Assembly (NCBI RefSeq): GCF_021740465.1
Contig: NZ_JAIOZR010000001.1
Span: 152,800-216,799 of the forward strand
DNA: 64,000 nt
Direction: 5' to 3'
DNA from: Chlorobium sp.
GTDB taxonomy: Bacteria; Bacteroidota; Chlorobiia; Chlorobiales; Chlorobiaceae
Shown here: piece after piece, positions 19,506 to 29,746 of the stretch
Layout: each line of letters opens with the position of its first letter
Numbering within the stretch: position 1 is the stretch's first letter
The notes under the pieces: model-generated
The model's database searches: none
The model's input: only the letters and a program-made list of their open reading frames with translations
What the model was told of the DNA's origin: nothing
Position numbers and translations under genes: made by a program

Positions 19506-21017
19506 CTACAGATAATCGAGAGGCTTTCCCAGCCTGCGCGCCACCAGCGAAGCACACGACACCCCCGAATAGGTCACCGCAATGACCCCCTGGCCCGGAA
19601 AGGTGCTGTCCCCTACCGCGAACAGATTCTTCACCAGCGTACGGTTCTGGGGTTTCAGCAGGATATTCTGACCGGGCTTGAGCATAGCGCCGTATGAACC
19701 TTTCCAGCGGTTCAGGTAGCGCTCGTGGGTCTGCGGGGTCGCCAGAACTTTCAGCTTCACGGCTTTCAGGAGCCCCGGAAGAATTTTTTCCGTCCGGGCG
19801 ATGATCGAATCGGCATAGCGCTCCTTCGCCTCTCGGTATTCGGCGCTGCCGCGATCGTACCGTTCCCACATTTCGGTCTCCGAGGTCACGAAAGCATGCA
19901 CGATATGCCGGCCGGGCGGGGCAAGCGACGGATCGAGAATGGTGGGTGCGGAAAAATAGATGGTGCCGCCGGGCGTATCGTAAGCGTTCCAGTCGTCAAC
20001 GAGAATATGGTGCACGTGGAAGCCCTCGGGAATGAGCGAGGCATCAACGCCGAGAAACATCTGGAACCAGCTCGGCGCCCTGAGAAACCGATCTTCGGGC
20101 ACCCGGTAGCGGGAATCCCTGACCATGCGGTTGAAGGTGTCCCAAACGGTGGCGTTGGTGATGACCGACCCTGCAAAAACGGTTTCACCACCGGCGAGCC
20201 TTACCCCGCGGGCCATACCGTTTTCCACGATGATTTCGGTGACCTCCGAACGGTAGCGAACGCTGCCGCCGAACTTCTCCAGGCCCCTGCAGAGCGCTTC
20301 TGGAATCCTGCCTGATCCGCCGAGAGGGTAGTTAATGCCGCCGTGGTGCCGGTCGGCAAGGCATATCCCTGCGTTGACCAGTGGAGTCGAAAGAGCGTCC
20401 TGCACCGCCCAGGAATAGGACTCGATATCGATAAAACGGAGCAGTTCTTCGTTGCGGATATACTTCCGGGCGGTTTTACCCATCGAACGGAAAGTCTTGA
20501 GGGCAAGCATGACGGTCTTGAGCGGATAGCGGCCGCCGACAGAGGCCAGATGCGCAACATCCTCGAGCGAACCGGCCGGAAGGGAACTGAGAATGTCGTA
20601 CACCTCCTCGAGCTCACGGTAGAAGCCCTCTATACCCTCCTTCTCGAGAGGAAAACGGGCGGCAAGGGAGTCGAGAAACTCCTGCCGGCTGTATGATGCC
20701 GCCACGCTGAAACCTTCGGGCAGATGGTAATGAATCTGGACGGGATCCGGAACCGTAGCAACCTCTACACCGAGTTTGCGGAATATCCTGGTGTGCAGGT
20801 TCAGCGTCCCGCTTTTGCCGTTTTCGGAAAAACCGTAAAAAACCGAAGCACCGGCATCGAATCTGTAACCGCTCCTCTCGAATGACGAACAGCTTCCGCC
20901 GGGAAAGCCGTTTTTTTCGAAAACCACGGTACGAATGCCTCTTTCCTGAAGCAGCGCGGCGGCAGTAAGCCCTCCGATGCCCGCTCCGATCACAATAACT
21001 TCCGCCTGCTCACTCAT
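19506..21017 (-). CDS. crtH: Carotene cis-trans isomerase CrtH (phytoene desaturase-like)
   Basis: 503 residues. The FAD-binding dinucleotide motif VIVIGAGIGGLTAAALLQER is at the N terminus and the desaturase/isomerase C-terminal motif NLFAVGDSTFPGQGVIAVTY is near the end; overall it matches CrtISO/CrtH rather than CrtI. In green sulfur bacteria CrtH isomerises prolycopene made by the CrtP/CrtQ desaturases to all-trans lycopene on the way to chlorobactene and isorenieratene. Its place near chlorosome protein genes fits a photosynthesis neighbourhood. Confidence 0.88.
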   Translation of the reverse strand: MSEQAEVIVIGAGIGGLTAAALLQERGIRTVVFEKNGFPGGSCSSFERSGYRFDAGASVFYGFSENGKSGTLNLHTRIFRKLGVEVATVPDPVQIHYHLPEGFSVAASYSRQEFLDSLAARFPLEKEGIEGFYRELEEVYDILSSLPAGSLEDVAHLASVGGRYPLKTVMLALKTFRSMGKTARKYIRNEELLRFIDIESYSWAVQDALSTPLVNAGICLADRHHGGINYPLGGSGRIPEALCRGLEKFGGSVRYRSEVTEIIVENGMARGVRLAGGETVFAGSVITNATVWDTFNRMVRDSRYRVPEDRFLRAPSWFQMFLGVDASLIPEGFHVHHILVDDWNAYDTPGGTIYFSAPTILDPSLAPPGRHIVHAFVTSETEMWERYDRGSAEYREAKERYADSIIARTEKILPGLLKAVKLKVLATPQTHERYLNRWKGSYGAMLKPGQNILLKPQNRTLVKNLFAVGDSTFPGQGVIAVTYSGVSCASLVARRLGKPLDYL

Positions 21018-21292
21018 AGGGTAACACCTGTAGTTTTAGTACTCCCCGGCCGATCAGTACCGCGTGCAGCCTGCTTCTCCGTGCATGAACCCGCAAAACC
21101 TCGCGTCCCGTCATGCGGAACATCCCTCGACCATGGTAAGGATCTGTCACGACAAATGACAGCGGGACCCTTTAATAGCCCGCCGAGTTTGTCTTCTTTA
21201 AAATAAATGTTATAAATTAACTATTTAACCGCGTAACACCTTGAACCTGCACGGTTGGGTGACGATTGCCGGTATAAAGAACAAAACATGTT

Positions 21293-21925
21293 ATGGATAC
21301 TAACGAATCCCCAGAGAAAAAAAAACAGAAACGGGTCAAGGAAACCCTTACCCGTGAAGAACTGAAAAAACAGCAGGAGTTTCAGGAAGAAGCTGTTGCC
21401 CACATCAACTCTCTTTATAACTACGCCCTGCATCTGACCATGAACCCCGACGATGCGGAAGACCTTGTTCAGGAAACCTACCTCAAGGCTTACAAATTCT
21501 TTAATTCTTTTGAACGGGGAACAAACTGCAAGGCATGGCTGTTTAAAATCCTTAAAAATAATTATATCAACAGATTCCGCAAAAATTCGCGGGAGCCGGG
21601 CAAAGTTGATTACGATCTTATAAAGGATTTTTATCATTCGATAAAGGATACAAGAAGCGACACAAGCGAAGCCGATTCGGACTATTTCCATTCGCTCATG
21701 CATGAAGAGGTCTATCAGGCGCTGCAATCGCTGCCTGAAGAGTTCAGGGAAGTGATACAGTTGTGTGATATCGAGGGATTCACCTATGAGGAGATTGCCA
21801 ATATGGTGGAAAGCCCTATCGGGACAGTAAGGTCAAGGTTGTACCGCGGCCGGAAACTGCTTCGCGGTCAACTTGAAAACTATGCCAGAAAATATGGCTT
21901 TAATACCGATAAAAAAGAAGAGTAA
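21293..21925 (+). CDS. ECF-type RNA polymerase sigma factor
   Basis: 210 residues. Region 2 is seen in [20 protein letters not shown] and region 4 in [20 protein letters not shown] followed by a helix-turn-helix ([20 protein letters not shown]). The first 35 residues are a highly charged Lys/Glu leader. Paired with a zinc-finger anti-sigma gene 28 bases downstream, the usual two-gene design for SigR/RpoE-like stress sigma factors. The AT-rich stretch 21195-21235 is the probable promoter area. Confidence 0.92.
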   Translation: MDTNESPEKKKQKRVKETLTREELKKQQEFQEEAVAHINSLYNYALHLTMNPDDAEDLVQETYLKAYKFFNSFERGTNCKAWLFKILKNNYINRFRKNSREPGKVDYDLIKDFYHSIKDTRSDTSEADSDYFHSLMHEEVYQALQSLPEEFREVIQLCDIEGFTYEEIANMVESPIGTVRSRLYRGRKLLRGQLENYARKYGFNTDKKEE

Positions 21926-21953
21926 CACAATACACATCCAGACCTTTTTTACT

Positions 21954-22220
21954 ATGAACTGCAAAAAAGCCCGAGTGCTGATGAGCTGCGCACTTGACGG
22001 GGAGCTGACGCCAAAGGAGGAGCAGGAGTTTCAGCAGCATCTTTCCGAGTGCATGGCGTGTGCCGAAGAGTTCACCGAAGCAAAAAAGACCAAACTGATT
22101 ATCCGGGAGAAAATCGTACGATTCAAAGCTCCCCAGTCGCTTGTCGATTCCGTGCTCCAGCTCGGAATCATTTCAAGCCGACAAACCGAAGAATCCCTCC
22201 TGTTCGATCAAATTTCATAA
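21954..22220 (+). CDS. Zinc-finger anti-sigma factor (zf-HC2)
   Basis: 88 residues from ATG 21954. An HxxxCxxC motif (HLSECMAC) inside an N-terminal helical domain, with an earlier Cys in LMSCALDGEL, is the ZAS/zf-HC2 signature. No membrane segment, so it is a soluble, RsrA-like regulator that probably binds the sigma factor encoded just upstream and lets it go on redox or metal stress. An in-frame extension to 21873 overlaps the sigma gene and is rejected. Confidence 0.85.
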   Translation: MNCKKARVLMSCALDGELTPKEEQEFQQHLSECMACAEEFTEAKKTKLIIREKIVRFKAPQSLVDSVLQLGIISSRQTEESLLFDQIS

Positions 22221-22227
22221 TTTCCGT

Positions 22228-22254
22228 AAAAGCCCTGACAAGAGGGCTTTTTTG
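22228..22254 (+). terminator. Rho-independent terminator
   Basis: AAAGCCCT-gacaag-AGGGCTTT stem followed by TTTT, just behind the anti-sigma gene. Confidence 0.88.
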
Positions 22255-22272
22255 GTTTGAATAGTATGAATT

Positions 22273-22290
22273 TATAGCTATATAGCTATA
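22273..22290. promoter_or_regulatory. Perfect 18-base palindrome, candidate ArsR operator
   Basis: TATAGCTATATAGCTATA is its own reverse complement and lies 70 bases before the ArsR-family start codon. ArsR/SmtB repressors bind AT-rich inverted repeats of this size at their own promoters; the assignment is by position. Confidence 0.5.
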
Positions 22291-22360
22291 ACGCTACAAA
22301 TGGGGCCGTCATTCTGCAGTGCGGGGTGGTTATGACCTGCCTGCCAACAAAAAGATTGTT

Positions 22361-22750
22361 ATGGGTAAAACGATTACGATATCCGAAGATGAAGTAAAGA
22401 AGTGGAATCTCAATATGCCTGATGAAATGCTCGAAGCCGTATCGAACCGCTTCAAGCTGCTTTCCGAGCCAATGAGACTGAGAATCCTTCGGGTGCTTTG
22501 CGAACGGGAACGCACCGTTCAGGACATCGTTAAAGAGGTCAATGCGAGTCAGGCGAACATCTCCAAACATCTCGCCCTCATGCACGACAACGGAGTTGTC
22601 CACCGCAGAAAGGAAGGACTGAAATGCTATTACCGCATCGCCGACGACAGCATTATCTTTGCCTGTTACCTTATTTCGAAAAGCGTGGTTGAAAACCTGC
22701 AGGACCGCCTGAGCTGGATTCAGAAAGTCAACAGCAATCTTACCACCTGA
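22361..22750 (+). CDS. ArsR-family winged-helix transcriptional regulator
   Basis: 129 residues from ATG 22361 (an in-frame extension to 22319 lacks family character). The helix-turn-helix [20 protein letters not shown] followed by [17 protein letters not shown] is the ArsR fold; [15 protein letters not shown] is the family lead-in. No CxC metal-binding motif is seen in helix 3, so it may sense something other than arsenite or zinc. No obvious target gene in the same operon: a 380-base gap with the hsp20 promoter follows. Confidence 0.88.
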   Translation: MGKTITISEDEVKKWNLNMPDEMLEAVSNRFKLLSEPMRLRILRVLCERERTVQDIVKEVNASQANISKHLALMHDNGVVHRRKEGLKCYYRIADDSIIFACYLISKSVVENLQDRLSWIQKVNSNLTT

Positions 22751-23038
22751 GCCCCTGCTTCCTCGCCCCGAAAACCTTACGCTCTCTTCCCCGAAGGCGC
22801 ATTCACCATGCTCCGTGCCCAAGCCCTGTCATTTCCTTCTGTGTTCCATCAACCTTTCCCGCTCGCCTCTCACGGCCGTTTACCTCGGGCTTAATTTTCC
22901 GTTCCCGCAGCAGCTGCATGGCAATACCGACGAACTCTGACACAATTTCAAGAAAAACTCTTTCGGGGATATGACAAAATGACCATATCTCTGACAAACA
23001 AGCACACCTGACACCCCCGGAATCAGCAAAAACAGGTT

Positions 23039-23054
23039 TGGCATGCTATTTGCA
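23039..23054 (+). promoter_or_regulatory. Sigma-54 (-24/-12) promoter before hsp20-dnaK
   Basis: TGGCATGCTATTTGCA matches the -24/-12 consensus TGGCACG-N4-TTGCA with GG and GC at the required 10-base spacing and one mismatch. It lies about 75 bases before the hsp20 start. Upstream (22937-23013) TGACA recurs several times and could be part of activator sites. Confidence 0.55.
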
Positions 23055-23130
23055 TTTTTACTGATGTACAGATGCATACACTGTTATAAAAAACAACGTA
23101 AGTTAACATTACACCATGGAGGACACACAG

Positions 23131-23535
23131 ATGCTTGTAAAATTGGCAAAAGACCCCCTGAGACTTTTCGACGATATCTGGTCGGGCAACCAGATGGCTC
23201 CAGCCAGCGCACCGGCATTCAAGGTAGACATATCGGAAGATGAGCACGCCTTTCACATCGATGCCGAACTTCCCGGCCTCACGAAAGAGCAGATCGCACT
23301 GAATATCGAAGACGACGTGCTGACCATCAAGGCCGAACGCAAGCAGGAATCAGAAGAAAAGAAAAAAGATTTCCACCGGATCGAACGCTCCTACGGCAGC
23401 TTTTCAAGAAGCTTCAATCTCGGAGAGATGATCGACCAGGAAAATATCGGCGCCGATTTCGAAAACGGCGTACTGCATGTTACCCTGCCGAAAGCACAGC
23501 CGGTCAGGAAAACCAAGGAAATATCGATCAGGTAA
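23131..23535 (+). CDS. hsp20: Small heat-shock protein Hsp20 (alpha-crystallin family)
   Basis: 134 residues from ATG 23131, which sits 8 bases behind GGAGG; an ATG at 23116 contains that same ribosome-binding site and is rejected. The alpha-crystallin domain covers about residues 28-125 ([20 protein letters not shown], and [12 protein letters not shown] near the end); the C-terminal IxI-like tail is KEISIR. An ATP-independent holdase that passes clients to DnaK, encoded next door. Confidence 0.93.
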   Translation: MLVKLAKDPLRLFDDIWSGNQMAPASAPAFKVDISEDEHAFHIDAELPGLTKEQIALNIEDDVLTIKAERKQESEEKKKDFHRIERSYGSFSRSFNLGEMIDQENIGADFENGVLHVTLPKAQPVRKTKEISIR

Positions 23536-23548
23536 ACAGCTTCACCAG

Positions 23549-23582
23549 TCCGGCTTCCAACCCTTAGGGGATGAAAGCCGGA
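23549..23582 (+). other. Hairpin between hsp20 and dnaK
   Basis: TCCGGCTT and AAGCCGGA pair over 8 bases, enclosing CCCTTAGGGG. No T run follows, so it is more likely an RNA stability or processing element than a terminator. Confidence 0.55.
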
Positions 23583-23621
23583 TAATCATTCATACACAAT
23601 CAGGAAAAAGGAATTACAACT

Positions 23622-25553
23622 ATGGGAAAAATTATCGGTATCGACCTCGGAACTACGAACTCGTGTGTAGCCGTCATGCAGGGCACGCAGCCGACGGTTA
23701 TAGAAAATTCCGAAGGAAACCGTACGACTCCCTCTATCGTTGCTGTGACCAAAACGGGCGACAGGCTTGTCGGCCAGGCGGCTAAACGACAGGCTATAAC
23801 CAATCCGAAAAACACGGTATCTTCGATCAAGCGCTTTATGGGACGCAAATATGACGAGGTGCCCAACGAGAAAAAGCTGGCCCCGTACGATATCATCAAC
23901 GAAAACGGTGAGGCGCGGGTAAAGATCAACGACAAAATCTACTCTCCGCAGGAAGTCTCTGCAATGATCCTGCAGAAGATGAAACAGACTGCCGAAGACT
24001 TCCTCGGCGAAAAGGTAACCGAAGCCGTCATTACCGTTCCGGCGTACTTCAACGACGCACAGCGGCAGGCAACCAAGGACGCCGGAAAAATTGCCGGTCT
24101 CGATGTAAAACGGATCATCAACGAACCTACAGCCGCAGCACTTGCCTACGGTCTCGACAAAAAGAAGGAAAGCGAAAAGGTTGCGGTTTTCGACCTTGGC
24201 GGAGGAACGTTCGACATCTCGATTCTCGAACTCGGAGACGGCGTTTTCGAAGTGAAGTCCACCGATGGCGACACCCATCTTGGCGGAGACGACTTCGACC
24301 AGAAAATCATCGACTTCCTTGCCGACGAGTTCAAAAAGCAGGAAGGCATAGACCTTCGCAGTGACGCCATTGCCCTGCAAAGACTCAAGGAGGCAGCCGA
24401 AAAAGCCAAAGTCGAGCTCTCGTCGAGAACCGACACGGAAATCAACCTGCCGTTCATCACGGCAACCCAGGAGGGCCCAAAACATCTGGTTATCAACCTG
24501 ACAAGGGCAAAATTCGAGGCCATGAGCGCAGACCTGTTCGAAAAAATTCTCGAACCCTGCCACCGCGCCGTTAAAAACTCGAAGCTTGAAATGAAGGAAA
24601 TCGACGAGGTCGTGCTGGTGGGCGGTTCAACCCGTATTCCGAAAGTACAGGCCCTGGTCAAGGAGTTTTTCGGCCGTGAGCCCAACAGAAGCGTAAACCC
24701 CGACGAGGTTGTTGCCATCGGTGCAGCCATTCAGGGCGGCGTGCTCAAGGGCGACGTGACCGACGTGCTCCTGCTCGACGTCACGCCTCTCTCGCTCGGC
24801 ATCGAAACGCTCGGCGGCGTTATGACCCGGCTTATCGAGGCAAACACCACCATTCCTACCAAGAAACAGGAGGTGTTCTCGACGGCTGCCGACAGCCAGA
24901 CATCCGTTGAAGTCCACGTGGTTCAGGGCGAAAGGCCCATGGCTTCCGACAACAAGACCCTCGGGCGTTTCCACCTCGGGGACATTCCGCCGGCACCAAG
25001 AGGCGTTCCGCAGATCGAGGTGACCTTCGACATCGATTCGAACGGTATCCTGAGCGTATCGGCAAAGGACAAGGCCACCGGAAAGGAACAGACCATCCGG
25101 ATCGAGGCCAGCGGCAAGCTCAACGATGCTGAAATCGAAAAAATGAAGCAGGATGCCAAGGCACATGCTGCCGAAGACCAGAAAAAGAAGGAGGAGATCG
25201 ACATCCGCAACGCAGCGGACTCGCTGATCTTCAGCACCGAAAAGCAGCTCGTCGAACTTGGCGACAAGATCCCGGCCGACAGGAAGCCGCGCATGGAAGG
25301 CGCACTTGAAAAGCTGAAAGAGGCCTACAAGAACGGCACCGCAGAATCGATCAAGTCCGCAATGGATGACCTGAACAAGGAGTGGAGCGATGTAGCCTCC
25401 AACCTCTATCAGACCCCGGATGCTGGTGCAGGCGCTGGCGCTCCCGGTGCTTCCGGCCCTTCGGCCGGCGGCGGCGACCAGAGCGGCAAAAAAGGCGGAG
25501 AGGGCGAGGTCGAAAACGCCGAGTACGAAGTGATCGACGGCAACGACAAGTAA
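23622..25553 (+). CDS. dnaK: Chaperone DnaK (Hsp70)
   Basis: 643 residues. Phosphate-1 motif [17 protein letters not shown] at the N terminus, phosphate-2 [16 protein letters not shown], adenosine motif [14 protein letters not shown], linker [15 protein letters not shown], substrate-binding domain, and a Gly-rich tail ending in [14 protein letters not shown]-driven folding of nascent and damaged proteins with DnaJ and GrpE, which are not in the window. Organised behind hsp20 with an 86-base gap holding a hairpin; probably co-transcribed. Confidence 0.98.
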   Translation: MGKIIGIDLGTTNSCVAVMQGTQPTVIENSEGNRTTPSIVAVTKTGDRLVGQAAKRQAITNPKNTVSSIKRFMGRKYDEVPNEKKLAPYDIINENGEARVKINDKIYSPQEVSAMILQKMKQTAEDFLGEKVTEAVITVPAYFNDAQRQATKDAGKIAGLDVKRIINEPTAAALAYGLDKKKESEKVAVFDLGGGTFDISILELGDGVFEVKSTDGDTHLGGDDFDQKIIDFLADEFKKQEGIDLRSDAIALQRLKEAAEKAKVELSSRTDTEINLPFITATQEGPKHLVINLTRAKFEAMSADLFEKILEPCHRAVKNSKLEMKEIDEVVLVGGSTRIPKVQALVKEFFGREPNRSVNPDEVVAIGAAIQGGVLKGDVTDVLLLDVTPLSLGIETLGGVMTRLIEANTTIPTKKQEVFSTAADSQTSVEVHVVQGERPMASDNKTLGRFHLGDIPPAPRGVPQIEVTFDIDSNGILSVSAKDKATGKEQTIRIEASGKLNDAEIEKMKQDAKAHAAEDQKKKEEIDIRNAADSLIFSTEKQLVELGDKIPADRKPRMEGALEKLKEAYKNGTAESIKSAMDDLNKEWSDVASNLYQTPDAGAGAGAPGASGPSAGGGDQSGKKGGEGEVENAEYEVIDGNDK

Positions 25554-25592
25554 GCCGCTGAACCGACATGGTCGTAACGGACTGAGCGAAAA

Positions 25593-25635
25593 AAACAGAC
25601 GAGCCCCGGGGATAAAACCCGGGGCTCGTCTGTTT
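25593..25635. terminator. Strong bidirectional terminator behind dnaK
   Basis: AAACAGACGAGCCCCGGG pairs with CCCGGGGCTCGTCTGTTT over 18 bases with a loop of 7; A and T runs flank it, so it can act on both strands. Confidence 0.92.
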
Positions 25636-25716
25636 ACATGAAAACCTGTTTCACCGTCACCGGAACGGAACCGTGCAAAGGGGACGGCTATTTCGCGGTG
25701 TTGCTCCATTCAATCT

Positions 25717-26005
25717 TCATGATCGCCGTGCGGCACTGTTGTACTGCAGGGCATGCGTCTTGCGGACATGGTCGAAAACGGTCAGCAGGTAGCGCTCTCC
25801 GCTCTGGTCGGTGAAGTTGAGGTACATGGGAACCCGAGAACATGCCTTTCGGGCCCTGGGCATCGACGCTGAGGCTGTACTCGTAGGCTCCCGACGCCTT
25901 GTCGAGGTGGATAGCGAAAACCTTCGCTTCGTCATTGGCCGTCATGCAGCCCGCTCTCTCCTCTATTTTCACATCCGTTAAGCAAAAAAGCACGGTGAGT
26001 TTCAT
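25717..26005 (-). pseudogene. Frame-broken small hypothetical gene
   Basis: The first part on the minus strand reads MTANDEAKVFAIHLDKASGA and on to GPKGMFSG in one frame; the natural continuation PMYLNFTDQSGERYLLTVFD and HVRKTHALQYNSA is in another. The break lies near 25830-25840, around CTCGGGTTCCCATG. The joined product would be about 70-95 residues, depending on start. I do not recognise the family. It may be a sequencing error, since both halves keep good codon use. Confidence 0.45.
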
Positions 26006-26210
26006 GGCGCCAGCCTGAAACCCGCATTCGCTTTTACCGGCAACACTGGCCGCACGGCAAGCCGCCTGCCCGCTCGCACAACGACTCAACAGCCTGAGAA
26101 CCAATTCCGGTTACCGAAAGGACATACCACCTTCCCGTGTTTTGTCCGTATCGGGTTTACAGCTGCAACATCGCTCTTGCAAAGCGGGAAAAAACTCAAC
26201 ACATTGCACT

Positions 26211-26663
26211 ATGCAGCTATCCCGAATCCATACCGGCCCTGTGCTGGATTTTTTTACCGCCGATCTTGCCTCGGAACTTGAACTCCCGCTTGCCGGAACC
26301 GGTATCTCCGCAGGCTTCCCTTCCCCGGCGGAGGATTACGAAGAGGTGACGCTCGACCTGAACAAGGCTCTCATCAAGCATCCGGCAGCAACCTTCTACG
26401 CCCGCGCCAAAGGAACCTCCATGACCGGTGCCGGCATCCTCGACGGAGATCTGCTGGTGATCGACAAGGCCCTTGACCCAAAGGAAGGCGATATTGCGGT
26501 CTGCTTCATTGACGGAGCGTTCACCGTCAAGCGCATCGCCCGAACGGATGGAGAACTCTGCCTCATGCCGGCAAACGAACGGTTCAAGCCGATCCGGATC
26601 ACTGAAGCAAACGACTTCAGTGTCTGGGGTATCGTCACCTACGTCATCCACAAGGCCCGCTGA
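26211..26663 (+). CDS. umuD: UmuD-like translesion polymerase subunit (S24 peptidase)
   Basis: 150 residues from ATG 26211, the family length. The self-cleavage site Ala-Gly stands in [15 protein letters not shown], the catalytic Ser in GTSMTGAGI and the catalytic Lys in FTVKRIAR. RecA filaments would trigger cleavage to UmuD', which joins UmuC in DNA polymerase V. The partner gene follows after 53 bases. No LexA-type operator could be recognised by eye upstream; operators in this phylum are not familiar to me. Confidence 0.93.
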   Translation: MQLSRIHTGPVLDFFTADLASELELPLAGTGISAGFPSPAEDYEEVTLDLNKALIKHPAATFYARAKGTSMTGAGILDGDLLVIDKALDPKEGDIAVCFIDGAFTVKRIARTDGELCLMPANERFKPIRITEANDFSVWGIVTYVIHKAR

Positions 26664-26716
26664 ATTTCCTGGTAAACAACCGCCAACCACGCAACAAATC
26701 AAAAAAACCACCGGTC

Positions 26717-27991
26717 ATGTTCGCTCTGGTCGACTGCAACAACTTCTACGTCTCCTGCGAAAGGGTCTTCAACCCGTCGCTGACCGGAAAACCCGTGGTC
26801 GTGCTCTCGAACAACGACGGCTGTTTTATCGCGCGCTCCGACGAGGCAAAGGCTCTCGGCCTGCCGATGGGCGGCCCGGCCTTCAAGTTCCGGGATATCC
26901 TCAAAAAACACCAGGTCAGGATCTTTTCGGCAAACTTCCCGCTCTACGGCGACATGTCATCCCGGGTGATGGCCACAATCGGCGACCTTGCACCTGAAAT
27001 CGAGATCTACTCCATCGACGAGGCCTTTATAGACCTCGGCGGCTTCAGCCGGTTCGGACTGGAACATCACGCAAGCCGTATCCGATACACGGTAAGAAAG
27101 CACACCGGCATTCCGGTCAGCATCGGCATAGGCTCCACGAAAACCCTGGCCAAGGCGGCCAGCCGGATGGCGAAGAAAAACCCGGGGTACGAAGGCGTCT
27201 GCATGCTCTCCACACAGAAAGAAATTTCCGAAGCCCTGGCTACCCTGAAAGTTGAAGATATCTGGGGAATCGGACGGCAATGGAACCGGCTGCTCGAAAC
27301 GCGGAACATCCGGACCGCCCTCGACTACTCCCTCGCCCCGGCATCGTGGATCCGGAAAAACCTGCACATCCCCGGAATCCGCATTCAGGAGGAACTCAAC
27401 GGTCACTCATGCCTTCCGCTGGAACAGATCAGACCGCCAAAGCAGAGCATCTGTACCTCCCGTTCATTCGGCCGCACGGTTACCTCGCTGGACGAACTGC
27501 AGCAGGCAGTGGCAACCTTTGCCGGAAAATGCTCCCGTAAGCTCCGGCAGGAGGGCTCCGTGGCATCGATGCTCACGGTCTTCATCTGCACCAGCCCGTT
27601 CAACGAACCGCACCTGAAATACCGGGGAACCCGGACCCTGGCCATGCTCCGGCCGTCGCAGGACACCATCTCCGTAATCCGGGCCGCGGAACTGGCGCTG
27701 GCATCGATCTACAGGGAAGGATTCGAGTACAAAAAGGCGGGTGTTATCGTCAGCGGTCTCACGCCGGCGCAATCATTCGGTCGGGAGCTCACGCTGTTCG
27801 ACACAGAGGCTGCGGCCGGAAATGACCGACAGAAGAGCCTCATGGAGGCGATGGAGCACATCAACCGCCGGTACGGCCCCGCAGCAGTCCGGATAGCCGC
27901 AGAGAACGAAAATGCCTGGAAACCGAACCAGACAATGAAGTCAGCGCACTACACCACTGGCTGGAACGACATCATCACGTTGGGAGAATAG
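26717..27991 (+). CDS. umuC: UmuC-like Y-family DNA polymerase
   Basis: 424 residues. [19 protein letters not shown] at the N terminus (first catalytic Asp), the SIDEAFIDL motif (second catalytic acids), helix-hairpin-helix region ([15 protein letters not shown]), then little finger domain and a C-terminal UmuC tail. Catalytic subunit of error-prone polymerase V, copying past lesions when the SOS response is on. Directly behind umuD. Confidence 0.95.
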   Translation: MFALVDCNNFYVSCERVFNPSLTGKPVVVLSNNDGCFIARSDEAKALGLPMGGPAFKFRDILKKHQVRIFSANFPLYGDMSSRVMATIGDLAPEIEIYSIDEAFIDLGGFSRFGLEHHASRIRYTVRKHTGIPVSIGIGSTKTLAKAASRMAKKNPGYEGVCMLSTQKEISEALATLKVEDIWGIGRQWNRLLETRNIRTALDYSLAPASWIRKNLHIPGIRIQEELNGHSCLPLEQIRPPKQSICTSRSFGRTVTSLDELQQAVATFAGKCSRKLRQEGSVASMLTVFICTSPFNEPHLKYRGTRTLAMLRPSQDTISVIRAAELALASIYREGFEYKKAGVIVSGLTPAQSFGRELTLFDTEAAAGNDRQKSLMEAMEHINRRYGPAAVRIAAENENAWKPNQTMKSAHYTTGWNDIITLGE

Positions 27992-28055
27992 AAAGCGAAA
28001 AACCCGGGATTTCCGGCAAACACGAACGCACAGAAAAAAACTCTCCCGAAGAAGA

Positions 28056-28566
28056 CTACCTGCCGGCGAAGGCGAACCTGACGCCGAAGCCGATGAGCGC
28101 AAGACCGGCAATCCGGCGTGCCAGACCCCGAACTTTCTGCGTGGAGACAAGCCCGGGATGCCACCATGTTATCATGGCCATGAGCGTGAAAGCCGAAACA
28201 CCGGGAAGCAGAAAGAGCGGGAAAAAGCGTACAAAACTCCCACGTTCACCTGCTCGCCGGCGAAACCCCTGCCGGCGACAAGGAACTGCTGCAATCCGGT
28301 CCAGCAGAGATACCCTGCCCCGAGCCACTGCAAGGTCTGCAAAAGCGCAGACCCGCTTTGCATGAGCGCAGCAAGACCGGTCACCGCGGCAAGCATGTAA
28401 AAACGCAGTCGCCCGCAAGCGTCCCTGCGACTGCGGCCAATCCCGCCCGTTTGCCGCGCCGCCCAGCGATATCGAGAATCACCACAGTGCCCGGTCCGGG
28501 CATGAGCTGGAAAAGCACGATCGCCGAAACGAAACTCGCGTAATGCTGAATACCGAAGGAATCCAT
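28056..28566 (-). pseudogene. LysE/RhtB-type amino-acid exporter, multiply frameshifted
   Basis: The start MDSFGIQHYASFVSAIVLFQ with LMPGPGTVVILDIA, from ATG 28566 behind GGGAGGAG, is the N terminus of a LysE-family exporter. The continuation FYMLAAVTGLAALMQSGSAL with LGAGYLCWTGLQQF lies in a second frame, and the C-terminal membrane segments FFPLFLLPGVSAFTLMAMIT and ALIGFGVRFAFAGR in a third. Two frameshifts and about 30 missing residues against the usual 200 point to a dead gene. Confidence 0.75.
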
Positions 28567-29208
28567 CAGAAATCTCCTCCCGCATGGTTCGATGCGGCGA
28601 CAGATGAGGCTTTTATGCCTGCAGGAAGGCGTTTCCTGAAACGAAACGGTTTGGCGGCCATACCGCAAAAAGGCTGACAGGGTTTACAAACGGAACTCTG
28701 AGGGGTATCGGGTATTACGCTGAAGGTAAGCATTTTCCCGTAAAAAAGGTGTAGCATCCCTTCGCTCCCCGGGCATTCACCGCTGCAGACTTCATCGAGA
28801 AAGAGAGGAAACACCACCGGTGCATCACAGGTCATGACCCGGCCGTTTTTTTCTGCGTCTGAAAGCACATACGCTGAAAAAGATCCCTAAGGAAAAATAC
28901 CATGCCGAGAGAATAGCAGCAATCTCCTCACCGGGGAAGGGGTTAGCCAACAGGGCAACTGCTATGAAACTGCAAGGAGATACGGAAAAACACTTTGTAT
29001 ATCAAAGATAAAAAAAGCGACCCTGCCGCAAGGACTTTCTGCCGAAGGGCGAAAAAACCGTCTCCTTCGAAAAAACCGGGAAAAGTACAGAAGAGATCGA
29101 CTGGAGGCGATTCGACCGGAATCCCTTTTTTATTTGACGATGTTTTGCTAACTTGGAAACTGTTGAAGGTACACACCGCTGTGTGTTTTATTTGCCAATC
29201 CAAATCAT
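28567..29208. other. Gene-poor stretch before 29209
   Basis: No convincing gene in about 640 bases. A minus-strand frame of 100 codons (28566-28868) ends in TGATG at the start of the broken exporter gene, but its product resembles nothing I know and is rich in Cys, Pro and Phe without a domain pattern. Possibly remains of a gene; no repeat or RNA gene seen. Confidence 0.4.
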
Positions 29209-29652
29209 GTGCAAACGATGCAACCTCAGCTCAGTCGACCATTTACCGGAGAAAACCAGGTACGATCAAGCACCTCGGGTCCCTGGTCGGGGAACGCAGT
29301 TCATAAAGCCGAAAAATATTTCATTACTTCGGCCAAGAGAGACCGGAACGACCGCCTTCAACTTGAAATATGCCCTGCATCCGGCAGAACGAAGCTCTCT
29401 CCAACCAAAGAGATGATCAGCAGACTCATTGCCGGAGAGATCGAAATCTATGTGCTGACCACCCAGCCCGACATCGCCATCAATCTCGAGCAGAAGGTTC
29501 TCGATAACGAAAACCGTTATGTGATCGATTTCGACAAGCGGGGAGTAAAGTGGACCATGAGAGACATACCGGTGTTTTATAACTCGCTCAACAAAGAGTT
29601 GTGCGTGGAAATCGACAGACGCACCTACACGCTTAACGAGTTTTTCAAATAA
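29209..29652 (+). CDS. Uncharacterised protein
   Basis: Up to 147 residues; the first 35 are low in family character and the true start may lie further in. The better-conserved-looking part runs from [20 protein letters not shown] to YTLNEFFK, alternating charged and hydrophobic residues as in a small soluble alpha/beta protein. No signal peptide, no membrane helix, no Cys pairs. A strong terminator follows. Function unknown. Confidence 0.6.
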   Translation: MQTMQPQLSRPFTGENQVRSSTSGPWSGNAVHKAEKYFITSAKRDRNDRLQLEICPASGRTKLSPTKEMISRLIAGEIEIYVLTTQPDIAINLEQKVLDNENRYVIDFDKRGVKWTMRDIPVFYNSLNKELCVEIDRRTYTLNEFFK

Positions 29653-29678
29653 GCGTCCGAATTTTCTTCAGCTGTACA

Positions 29679-29715
29679 AAAAAAAGCTATGCAACCTTTT
29701 GCATAGCTTTTTTTG
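29679..29715. terminator. Bidirectional terminator
   Basis: AAAAAGCTATGCAA-cctt-TTGCATAGCTTTTT forms a long stem with A and T runs on both sides, placed between two convergent genes (29209-29652 and the flavodoxin gene). Confidence 0.92.
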
Positions 29716-29746
29716 TTTCATGCCGGCCACGCCGCAATTCCGCCAT

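Noticed and set aside
28566-28868. 100-codon minus-strand frame ending in TGATG at the broken exporter start
   Set aside because: The stop/start overlap is suggestive, but the product has no domain pattern and no recognisable homologue; likely chance.
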